From NCBI GenBank assembly GCA_023623095.1, contig JAMNXX010000234.1:1-18133 (forward strand): a stretch of DNA of 18,133 nt, given 5' to 3'. Below the pieces are notes generated by a model. It saw only the letters and a list, made by a program, of their open reading frames with translations. It searched no databases and was not told the DNA's origin. The stretch comes from Bacillota bacterium. Lineage in GTDB: Bacteria; Bacillota; Clostridia; Peptostreptococcales; Thermotaleaceae. This document shows, piece by piece, positions 5,479 to 16,600 of the stretch (position 1 is the stretch's first letter; the number at the start of each line of letters is the position of its first letter). A program made the translations under genes and the position numbers.

Positions 5479-7641
5479 AGAAAAGATAGAAAAAAATTAA
5501 TTACAATCGCATTCATTTTAATTCTTGCGCTTTTTGTTTCTTCTATAGTGAGTGGCTTTCCTGTAAACCTCCTCATCAAGGATAATTATGCTGAGGCCGG
5601 TAATACAACGAGTGTTGAAGGAGAGGTTTCTGCAATCGATGCGTATATTGAGGAAGGAAGAAAGCTGTTCGAATCGGGAAAATATCTTCAAGCTTTAGAG
5701 AAATACAACAAAGCTTTAGAACTCGCTCCAGAAGAAGCTTCCTTGTATCTGGAGCGGGGGAAAGTTTATCTAGCGTTTGAGAAGCTTGAAGATGCTTTGA
5801 AAGATTTTGGACAGGCGATCCGCCTGGATAAGAATTTAATTGAAGCTTATGCGATGCGGGGCAGTACTTACATTCTTTTAATGAATTGGGAGAAAGCTTT
5901 AGAAGATTTCAATACTGTTTTAGAAGTTGAGCCCGAAAATGTCACGGTTCTTGCTTTTCAAGCCCAAGCCAATCAAAGATTGGGTAATTTCACCAGAGCA
6001 CTGAAAGACTGGGAAAAGGTAGAGCGCCTTACAGGCGGAAATGCTGAAATTCGTTATAATATGGGGAATATTTATTTTAGCATGGGGAATTTGGAGAAAG
6101 CGGTTGCTGAGTGGAACAAAGCAATTGCACTCGATCCGAAAAGACCGGATATATATATAAATCGAGGAATTGCCCAAAGCCAGAGAGGGAAATGGCAGGA
6201 GGCTTTAAGAGATTTTGAGAAGGCTTTAGCCCTAGGAGGGGATAAAGGGATCGTTTATAACAGTTTGGGACATATCCATTTCCAGTTAAAAAATTATCAA
6301 AAGGCGATTGATAATTATACAAAAGCCCTCAAATTTATTCCGGAAAACCCCCTAATTTATTTTAGCCGTGGAATCGCTTATCGCAACGTTGGGAATTCAG
6401 CAGCTGCGCTGGCTGATTTCCGGAAAGCGGTCCGCCTCAATGCAGATTTTCTTGAAGCATATGTCAATAAAGCCGGTGCCAACCTTTCCTTAGGGGATTA
6501 TGAGGCGGTCATAAAAGATCTTTCAGAGATTATCAGAATAAATCCGGAAAGCATCTTGGCGTATTATAACCGGGGGAATATCTATTTTAGTAAGGGCGAA
6601 TGGGAGAGTGCCATCGGGGAATGGTCACGAGCGATTGAACTGGATCCCAATCAGGCTGTACTGTACATCAACCGAGGAGTTGCCAATAGCAAATTAGGGA
6701 AATACAATGAAGCAATTGCAGATTTTGAAAAAGCTTTGGCCAACCATCCAAATGACGGAGCAACTTATAATCGGCTGGCCTATATTTATCATCTGCAGAA
6801 AAACTACTCTAAGGCTGCTGAAAATTATACGAAAGCATTAGCCTATATACAGAACGATCCCCAAATCTATTTTAATCGGGGAAATATTTATCGCTTATTG
6901 CAAAAACCTCAGGAAGCGATAAAGGATTTTGAACAGGCGATTCGCTTAAAACCCGATTTTGTAGAAACACTCAACAATCGAGGCAATCTTTACCTTTCTC
7001 TAAAAAAATACGATCAAGCTATCAGGGATTTTAGCCAGGTCATTGCAAAAGACCCAGACTATGTTCTTGCTTATTACAACAGGGCATTGGCCTATATCCA
7101 GAAAAAGGAGTATAAACTTGCTGAAAAAGATTTGACATTTGCTATTCAGCATGAACCGGAAATGGCGACAAGTTATCAACAGCGGGCTTCCGTTTATTTT
7201 AATCTTAAGGAATATGACAAAGCGATTAAAGATTGGACAACCTATCTGAAATTTAAGCCTGATGAGGCAAAAGTACACTATTCTATCGGTTTGTGCCATT
7301 TAATGCGAAAAGAGTATGATCAAGCGATAAAAGCTCTTACGAAAGCGATTCAGTTGGATAATCAGAATTATTCTGCCTACTATCAGCGAGGGAATGCCTA
7401 TTTGTTGTTAGAAAAGTATGAAGAGGCTGCAGAGGATTATTCCCAGATGATAAAAATGCAAAAAAGCGGCTCAACAGACGGTTTAGATATTGCTTATTTT
7501 AATCGAGGAGTCTGTTACTTAAACCTTAAGAAAAATAAGCTTGCTATCGCTGATTTTCAAAAAGTGGTTTCCATTACAAATAATGAGCAACTTCTCAAAG
7601 AAGCGAAGAAGGCGATTGCAGCTCTATCCGGCAAAAATTAA
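5476..7641 (+). CDS. Exported or membrane-anchored TPR repeat protein (about 19 TPRs)
   Basis: This is a 721-residue protein. Residues 1-7 are basic (MRKDRKK) and 8-27 hydrophobic, a signal peptide or signal anchor; cleavage after Ala-Glu-Ala41 is possible but rather far from the hydrophobic core. From about residue 54 to 706 I count about 19 consecutive 34-residue tetratricopeptide repeats with the usual W/Y-L-G-Y-A-F-A-P pattern (for example AYYNRGNIYFSKGEWESAIG). Repeat 18 carries a four-residue insertion (KSGSTDG region). TPR arrays form superhelical scaffolds that bind peptides or proteins; no catalytic domain is present. Repeats 5-9 and 10-14 form a tandem 170-residue duplication. The gene lies 24 bases upstream of the giant surface-protein gene with no terminator between, and both proteins begin with a DRKKL-containing basic n-region. 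A role in assembly, export or retention of that partner is inference. Confidence 0.88.
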   Translation: MRKDRKKLITIAFILILALFVSSIVSGFPVNLLIKDNYAEAGNTTSVEGEVSAIDAYIEEGRKLFESGKYLQALEKYNKALELAPEEASLYLERGKVYLAFEKLEDALKDFGQAIRLDKNLIEAYAMRGSTYILLMNWEKALEDFNTVLEVEPENVTVLAFQAQANQRLGNFTRALKDWEKVERLTGGNAEIRYNMGNIYFSMGNLEKAVAEWNKAIALDPKRPDIYINRGIAQSQRGKWQEALRDFEKALALGGDKGIVYNSLGHIHFQLKNYQKAIDNYTKALKFIPENPLIYFSRGIAYRNVGNSAAALADFRKAVRLNADFLEAYVNKAGANLSLGDYEAVIKDLSEIIRINPESILAYYNRGNIYFSKGEWESAIGEWSRAIELDPNQAVLYINRGVANSKLGKYNEAIADFEKALANHPNDGATYNRLAYIYHLQKNYSKAAENYTKALAYIQNDPQIYFNRGNIYRLLQKPQEAIKDFEQAIRLKPDFVETLNNRGNLYLSLKKYDQAIRDFSQVIAKDPDYVLAYYNRALAYIQKKEYKLAEKDLTFAIQHEPEMATSYQQRASVYFNLKEYDKAIKDWTTYLKFKPDEAKVHYSIGLCHLMRKEYDQAIKALTKAIQLDNQNYSAYYQRGNAYLLLEKYEEAAEDYSQMIKMQKSGSTDGLDIAYFNRGVCYLNLKKNKLAIADFQKVVSITNNEQLLKEAKKAIAALSGKN
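6043..7062 (+). repeat. Tandem 510-base duplication within the TPR gene (five-TPR blocks)
   Basis: TPRs 5-9 (6043-6552) align unit by unit with TPRs 10-14 (6553-7062). GNIYFSMGNLEKAVAEWNKA matches GNIYFSKGEWESAIGEWSRA, NYQKAIDNYTKALKF matches NYSKAAENYTKALAY, and YINRG is shared. The DNA has diverged at many third positions, so the duplication is old. Confidence 0.75.
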
Positions 7642-7665
7642 AGTGTGTTGGGGGATGTGTTTCGT

Positions 7666-10600
7666 ATGAAAGCGGATCGAAAAAAGTTAAAGGTGAGAAG
7701 GGGAAAAAAGCGAAGATTTTTTATCTGTCTGCCGGTCATCCTATTGGCCATCCTATGCATTTTTTCTTTTATTCCAACTTATGCAGAAAGTGGTATTTCG
7801 CAGGAGAGTACAAGCTCAACGGTTTCGAGTGATACGTCATCTGATGCATCCTCAAGCAATGCATCTTCTAGTGATGCGTCATCAAGCACTTCCCAGAGTA
7901 CGGCTGGCGGTTCTTCAAATGCAAGTAGCGACTCCGGTAATACAGGTGAAACGGAAAGCACAGCTTCAGAACATGTTCAAAATTCATCCGTAGAAAATGA
8001 ACAAACTTCAACGGACACGGAATCAGATGATGCGGATGCAGAAGATGAAGGAAGCGAATGCACTTCCGAAAACTCTGGCAATTCTGATGACGATTCTACG
8101 GACGGAGAAGACGGTGCTCATGAAGAAAATGATTCAGAGGATGAAGAAAACAGTGAAGATAGTGTGGAAGAGGAAGGCGATACAGACGCGACTTCTCCGG
8201 AAAACGGCAATGAAAAAAACAGCGAAGAAGATGTCAATGATGGGGAAACTGATTTAGAAGATGAAGAAAACATCGAAGATGGTACAGAGAAGGAAGAAGA
8301 TGCAGACGCAACTTCCCCGGAAAACAATGAAGAAGAAAATGCAGAAGAAGATGTCGCTAATGGAGAAGATTTAGAAGATGGAGAAAATATCGAAGATGGT
8401 ACAGAGGAGGAAGAAGATGCAGACGCAACCTCCCTGAAAAACAATGAAGAAGAAAACGGAGAAGAAAATGTGAATGATGAAGGAAATGAAGAAGACATCG
8501 CTGATGGAGAAGAGGATGTTGCTGATGAAGAAGATTTAGAAAATGAAGAAAACATCGAAGAGGGTATAGAGAATCATGAAGGAGCACCATCCGAAGAAAA
8601 GATAGATGAAGAAGCGGATCCTGAAGCATTGACCGAAGAACAGGAAATGCAAGAGGAAATGGCTGATGTTGAAAATCTGATCAAAGAAATTACGGTAGCT
8701 GCCGGCCAATCTATCCAGGCTGCTATCAATGAAGCGAAATTCCATACCGAAATTGGAAATATTATCATCTATGTTGAAAGCGGAGAATATATAGAAAATC
8801 TGATTATCGAAGGGATCAATGACTTAGAAATTCGCGCTGTAAAAAACAACGATAATGGTGAAGAAAGTGGAAATACCGGCGCTGCCGTTATAAACGGCAC
8901 CATAACCATTAAAGATATTGTGAACTTAATTATCGAAGGATTCAAAATTACAGAACAAATTACCATTCAAGACTCACAAAATATCACCATTGATGGAAGC
9001 GACGAAGATGATGACTATGATATTTTATTGCAGGACTTGGTGAACGGTTTAGCAGTCAATGGCGGCAGAGGGAATGACAAGATAAGAATATCGGGGAAGG
9101 TCCGAAAGAGACAGAATAAAGATGATGACGGCGATAAGGATTCCCCGGGCAAGGGCAGTATCCATGAGGGGATGCCGATTATTGTCAGAGGAGGCAGTGG
9201 CGATGACCACTTAATCATAGATTTTAGCCGAGGCAATCCGATTTCTCAAGCTGGACTTATCTATGACGGTTGCGAAGATTATGATGTTATATCCATTAAA
9301 GGAGGCTCATTCAATAAGGTCGAATACAATGCGATTAATGAACACTCGGGAGATATTGATTTGGATGGTTCCTTAATCAGTTATAGCAATATCGAACCTA
9401 TCTATGATTTTAATGAAGCAGAAAATCTTACAATAAACAGTGCGGGCGGATCCGCCGATGAAACCATTGCCATCGAATATGCAGGTGTAGTCGTGGATCC
9501 GGATACATCCGCAAGTTATGAAGCGATTAAAATCGAAAGCGATACTTTTGAAACGATTTATTTCGCCAATGCAAAAAATGTCACGATTGATGCCCTCGGC
9601 GGCGATGACATTATCAACATAAATCTGACTCAACCTTCTGCAGGCTTGAAGTCCTTGACCGTTCAAGGCGGGGATGGCATCGACGAGATTCGGATAATAA
9701 AAGCCCTCCTTGAAGGAATCGACCTGGACTTCCGTGCGGAAGATATCATCGTGGGAAGCGGTGGAGAGAGAGCTGTCGTAAAGGGAAATCGTATCCGATT
9801 CATCGCAGAATCAGAATATAAAGGAATTCTTCCTATTAAAGTTTCTGCTATTATCAAATTGGAGAATGCAGAAATTACAGCGGCGGATCAACTGTTCATA
9901 AAGGCCTTAAGTGTACAGGAACCCGGAATCATTGAGGGGATTCTGGAAATTAAGGATACGATAGCAGAGGTGCTCATCAAAGATACGGTATTAGATGTTG
10001 GAGAACTCATCATCATTGCTGAATCCGGTCTCCATTTAACTCCGGATGACTTTTTCGATTCTATCCTGGAAACCCCGACGGTTATCGCAAATGTTCGTGC
10101 TTGCGTAATCATTGATGGGAACTCCAGAATACATTCAGGAGGAGATATCCATCTAAAAGCAAGCTCCGATGTAGAAACGGCTTCTATCGTGAATTTTAAA
10201 GGAATTGTCGGCACAGGAGCTTTTGCGATATCCGTTGTCAATAGCACTGCAGAAGCGCTTTTGAGAGGAAATACGATCCTTTCTGCAGACGGTAAAGTCG
10301 TGATTGCGGCGGAAAATAGCACACAGGTGGATACAATCGCAGACGGTTCTGCCTTCAGTGAAGGAGCGGGGGGAGTCCCTTGTGTGGCAATTTCAGTTGT
10401 GACAGCGGACACAAGGGCAGGAATTTACGAGAACGCTTCTGTTGAAAGAAGCTCCGGAATTGAGATTCATGCCAATTCCAGGAATCATATGAATACGGCT
10501 GCCCAAGCAGCGGTGGACGGATCGGATGAAACGGTTGAGGCAATTATCGAATTTATTTTGGAAGAAATTTTGGCTGACGCTTCTGATGAGGTAAAAGAAA

Positions 10601-13600
10601 AGCTACAAAATGAAATATGCGCTGTCCTTGATAAAATTGGCGAGGCAGTCAAAAAAGAAGGAGAAGGGAATAACGAAAAAGGCTCTGCGATTCAGGCAGC
10701 AGGGGCGTTGGCTTACGGCTATGTGGCAAATACCACAGAAGCGGCGATTGCCAGCAAAAATTTGGTTCAATCTGATGGAACGATCGATGTTATATCGAAA
10801 GCCCTTACCAATACTTCTGTCCTGGCGAGCGGTATCACGAGCGGAGGAAAAGTTGGTGTTGGGGCTGGCATTTCCATTTTAAACGGATTCCATACCCATA
10901 AGGCTTTTATTGGAGATGAAAGCAAAATAAATGCTTATGAACTAAACATTGCAGCTCTGTGTGAAGATTATGATCCGGAAGATCCGGAGCAAGTCGATAG
11001 GATTAATGATTACATTGTCAAAGCCTATGCCGGCCAAAGTGCAGGGGATGGCGGCGTAGGAGTTGGCGGTGCTATCGCATTCAATCTGCTTGTCAGCAGT
11101 ACCGAGGCCTATATCGGCAAAGGTGCTGAAATCACATTAAATGGCGGCAATATTTCTATCCAATCGACGAATGCAAATCGTATCGAAACGATTGCCGATG
11201 CTGTTCCGGATGAGGATGAAAAAACGCTGGTAGGCTCCTTCTTTGATCTCTATAAAACGAGTCAAGGCGGCGGAGATGACGATGACGACGAAGGAGCGGC
11301 AGTCGGAGTAGGAGCAGCGATGGCAATCACCATAGCCGACATTAAGAATCGTGCTTATATCGCTGATGAAGTGATGCTGAATGATGTGCAGGATGTGGAT
11401 ATGATTTCCGATTTATTCAATGAAATCGATACCGATGGCGCTGCCGGGGCTGAAGGCGGCGTATCTGCTGTTCCCGTATTTGCTTTAACATTATTATTCT
11501 CTACTGCTGCTGCGCAGGTTGGCGGAGACGCCAATCCTGTCAATCCTATCCAAGTCGGAGGAAATGTAAACGTAGTGGCTACCCATACGAACAGGGTGAG
11601 TACCAGAGCCAGCGGAAAAGCAGCCGGTAAAAAAGTAGGGGTCGGAGCATCGGTCGCATTAACCATTGTGGTAGACCGCACGATTGCTACGACTTCCCGT
11701 AAAATCAATGCCGGTGGTTCCGTAAGCTTTAAGGCGAAAGGCGTGTCTCAAAGCAGCAGTACAGCGGAAGCAGGAGCCAATGGTGGAGAAGAGGAGGAAG
11801 AAGAGGAAGAGGATGGTGACGGAGATCCCGAAACGGGAGGCATCGATGAGCTTCTGATCAAATATTTGGGATTGCTGAATAATCTTCAAAAGGTGCAAAA
11901 TAACATCGACGGCAAAACCGTTCCAAAAGCTGAGACCAGTGAAGGAAAAGTAAATGTTGCGGGAGCTGTAGCCGTCAATGTTGTCGATTCCATCACAGAG
12001 GCATTTATCCCGGACAATGGGAAAATCAATGCAGGCGGCAGGGTAACGCTGGAAGCAAGCAATAATGTTGATTCCCAAGCTGTCGCTGACAGCAGCGCAG
12101 TAGACAGTGAAATAGGGGTGGGCGTTGCTGTAGCCATCAATGCAGCTACCGTCTTCAATCAAGCATATATTGGCAAAAATGCGGAAATCACTGCCGGAGA
12201 ATTGATCATTACAGCCGGTATGACAGAAATCACCGCCGATGATGATTCGGAAGAAAAAGACAACGAAAATGCATTTGGAGCAGAATCCACCTCAGGAGCA
12301 GGTTCAGGGAATGTGGGAGTGGCTGGATCAGTAGCCATTAATGTGGTTAGCAACGAGGCGAAAGCCTATATTGGAGAAGGCAGCAAAATCACGATAAACA
12401 ATGGCAATGTTCAAATCCGTGCAGAAAGCAATTCCTCCAATTCTGTCAATGCCGGAGTTTCCATGGAAATGGAAGGCGAGGATGCCGTAGTCGGTGTTGG
12501 CGCATCCTTTGCATCAAATATCGTCAGCAATAGGGTAATCGCTTATTTAGCAGAGAATGCATGGATAAACGGTGCTGCAGATTTCGATTTGTCTGCGCAA
12601 TTGGAAGGCAATGTGGAAACCAAGGCGATGGCAGGAGCGGATCCTTTTACGGATATTTTAGGGAAGGAACCCTCTTCTGATTCTAAATTTGCCTTGGATG
12701 CAGCGGTTGCTCTCACGGCAGTTTCTAATGAAGTGCGGGCTTATACTGCGGAAGGCAGCAATCTAAGCACTTCAGGCAGAGGGGATTTGTCCGCAGAGAG
12801 TACAAGCTCAACCCTTACAAAAGCGGAAGGCAATGCTTCGGGGCATGTGGCCGTTGGTGCGTCATTGGCCTTAAACATCATCGATTCTGCTGTGGAAGCA
12901 GCGATAAAAGGAAATGCTCAAATAGGCGACTCCCTAAGCGTTGTAGCGACAACGGATAGCCGAGATGATGTTTATGCCTATGCGACAGCCCGAGGTTTGA
13001 AAATTGAACGTTATCTGAATAAATTTAAAGTCACCTATGATGATATCATCAATGGAAAATACGGAACTGATGAACAGAAAAAGCCTAAGAGCGCAGAAAC
13101 ATTGCAGAATCAAAATGCCAAAACGGCTGAAACACAACAGAGCGGAAAGCAGCAAAAAGATGTAAGCGTTGCTGCTGCAGTAGGCGTTAATGTCATTTCC
13201 CATGAAACATTGGCTTATACAGGCAGTGGTTTGGTCACGGTAGGTGGAGATATCGCTATTCATGCTACGAACAACAGCAATTTCAAGACGATTGGGTCTG
13301 GAGCTGCCGTAACGGATGGCAGCAGCATTGCCGTGGGGGTGGCCATCAGCAATATATCGAATGACACGAAAGCATATATCGGCTCAACGAAAGGCAATCG
13401 CCCGGATAAAACTTATCACATTGAAGTAAAAGCGATATCTACCGTAAATGGTTCCGATGATTACAAAAACGAACCGACAACGGTAGCCATTGCCGGGGCA
13501 GCTTCTGGTACGAACGGCAATATAGGAGCTGCGGGTGCTTTGGCGATCATCGTATCGAATATCAATACGCAGGCATTTGTTGCGCCAAATAGCCAAATTC

Positions 13601-16600
13601 TCAATGGGGGAGATATTTCTATCATTGCTCAGGAAAACAACAGGCTTGTTGCGGATGCCTTTGCAGCCGAAGTGACTGTCAACCAGCAGAGCAAGCTTGG
13701 GGTAGGGGCAGCTTTTGCCATTATCTACTCAAACAACAGGGTCAATGCATATATTGGCAGCAATAGCGATGTAGAGGGGAATTCCCTCACCATCGATGCT
13801 TCCTCCGATTCATTGATAAGAAGCATATCGGCAGGCGGTGGATTTTCTAAAAATGCTGTCAACGGTTCCGTCAGCGTGAACGTTGTCAGCAATGAAATCA
13901 CGGCTTATATATTGGGTTCAGAAGTGATCATGGATTCGGATATCCTTATTTCAGCGGTAGACAGAACGGAAATCGGTGCCATCGCCGGTGCTGTAAGCGC
14001 AGCAAAGGAAAATGCGGTAGGGGTATCGGTTGCCGTAAATACCATTGGAGGCTCTTTCTTCGATAGCATTCAACCCCATCGGGTATATGCATATATCAAA
14101 GACTCAAAAGTAGTATCGGAAAAGGGCTCCATCGCTTTGGAGGCGGTTTCCAACGCCATCATTAAGAGCATCAGTGCAGCCGGTAGCTTTAGCGGAAAAG
14201 TTGCTGTAAACGGTTCGGTTTCTTTCAACTGGATCAATACGGATATTGCTGCATTTATTGAGGATTGTGACAGCGCAGACGGAAGCAAATCTGTTTCTGC
14301 TTTCGGAGATATTGATATCCATGCGGCAGATCATTCTGCTATCAGCGCTATTTCCGGAAATATATCCGGATCAGGAAAAGGAAGCGTTGGGGCTGCTATC
14401 GCCATTACCCTCATTGGTGACGGTACGATTGCTGGATTTGATCCCTTTAACAATGTGGTGATGGATGAACAAGACTGGATCCTTGACTCTGAAGAGGAAG
14501 ATATGCCAGAGGAAGCTTATGCATATCCACAGCCGGTTTACACAGGATCGGGAATGGTACGGGCTTATATTGCCAATTCCAATGTGGAATCACTCAACGG
14601 CTCCATTCATTTGAAAGCCACTTCCAATCCTGTCCTATTCAATATTGCGGCGGGAGCGGCTGCCGGCGGCAACGCAGGCGTTCAGGGTTCTGTATCCATC
14701 AATTATATCAACAGTCAAGTGGCTGCGAAAATTATCAATTCAAAAGTAACTGCCCATGGCGATATCATTTTAGAAGCCCTTGCACAAAAAAGGGATTCTG
14801 CACCGAAAGGGGCATTGCAACCGGAATCCGATGATACACCTGTCCATTCATTCGGAGAGGAAGAGCCTGTGGCTCTGACTTCGGTACAGGCTTATGCGGG
14901 TGCAATCGGTGCCGGAAGCAAAGCCGGAATTGGTGCTGTGCTTGCGGTAAACTATATTACCGATCATTATGAAGCCGGTATCGTTGATTCCAATGTTGTT
15001 TCGAATAATGGAAACATCATATTGAAGGCCCTGTCCAATACGGGAATTACTACAGGCAGCGCTGCTCTGGCAGGCAGCGGCAAGCTTGCCTTTGCCGGTT
15101 CTGTTTCCATCAACTTGATTCAAAATGAAGTGAGAAGCTTTATCCATAACAGCGTCGTTTATTCAGGCAATTCAGATAGCACTGTTATCAATGGAAATTA
15201 TCCGGGAATTACCGTGATTGCCGGGGACAATTCCAATATCCTGTCCATTTCCGGTCAGGTGAATATTTCCGGCAAGGCAGGCATCGGTGCGGCTTCTGCC
15301 TATAATGAGATTGCAAATGAAATGGAAGCGTATATCGACGGAAATTCTCATGTAACGACATTATCTTATGTGACCGTCGGGGCGAATTCGGATTCGGAGA
15401 TTCTGACATTTGCAGTAGGCGGAGGTTTTGGCGGAAAGGTTTCAGGGAATGGCTCCATTGCCATCAATACCATTTTGAATGATATCCGTGCATATATTAA
15501 GGGCTCTGTGGTTGTGGCCAAATATGATATTTCTCTGAATGCCGCTGACCGATCCCAAATCGGTGCTATTGCAGGCGCTTTAGGAATATCCGGTACGGCA
15601 GCGGTCGGCGGGTCTGTGGCAATCAATTTCATTGGCGGTGCCAATGCTTCTTCTCCTCAGAAGGTACTGGCTTATATCGAAAACTCCAGGGTCGTTTCTG
15701 AGCTTGGAAATATTGCTATAAAAGCCTTGTCCGATGCAGTTATTAAGAGCATCAGCGCTACAGGAGGTTTTTCCGGAAAGGTAGCGGTGAACGGTTCTGT
15801 TTCTATTAATTGGATTTACACCGATATTGCAGCTTATATCGAAAATTGTATCGGTGGTGATAAGCTCGTAAAGGCCAAGGGAGATATTTTGATTGATGCT
15901 GTGGACAACAGGGCTGTCAGCGTTATCGCCGGGGATATGTCCGGAGGAGGCATGCTGGGTGCCGGTGCATCCATCGCCATTGTATTGATTGGTGCCAGCG
16001 GAGAAAGCTTTGAAGAATTTATAAACGGATTGCTTTTCAATGAAGTATTTGCTGAAGGGGAATACCCTTATGATGAAAATTCCTTTGAAGATGGATATAC
16101 AGGAAATTACGAGGGCGGCGTATCGGATAGCGACTATGCATATCCGGAGCCGGGCTTTAAAGATACCGGCAAGGTCAGAGCATATATATTCAACTCCGAA
16201 GTTGTATCGGAAGAAGGCTCTGTAAGGCTTACTTCTACCGGAAACTCCATTATCTTCAGCATCAGTGCCGGTTTTGCAGTGGGAGGCAAAGGGGGGGCCT
16301 ACAGAGGTTCCCTCTCCGTGAACTACATCAACAATGAATTGCTGTCCCTCATAAAGGATTCCGTTGTAAATGCAGGGGGCGATGTTTCCCTTATTGCTGC
16401 TACAATTGAAAGAAACTGGATACCAAAAGGAGCTCTCCAAATCGAATGGGACAGCACACCGGCAAATTTCTTTGACGGAGGACAGAAGTTTGAAGAAGGG
16501 GATAACCAGGTAGAAACGAAACCGAAGAGCCCTGAGCGCCTGACTTCTATCCAGGCCATCGCCGGAGGCGTTTCCGGTGGGCTCAATGTGGGTCTGGGAG

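Noticed and set aside
5439..5479. Short leader peptide MTFVKFLSEGEGH overlapping the TPR start
   Set aside because: It is only 13 codons, has no ribosome binding site, and its end merely reads through the ribosome binding site region of the TPR gene.
7997..8257. Plus-strand frame rich in Met and Lys (MNKLQRTRNQMMRMQKMKEA) within the acidic stalk
   Set aside because: It is the shifted reading of the GAA/GAT-rich repeat tract of the giant gene, where the true frame continues without a stop.
7795..8700. Considered as a CRISPR-like or satellite DNA array
   Set aside because: The repeats are in frame, vary at codon third positions and encode a Ser-rich then acidic protein stalk. There are no conserved direct repeats with unique spacers.
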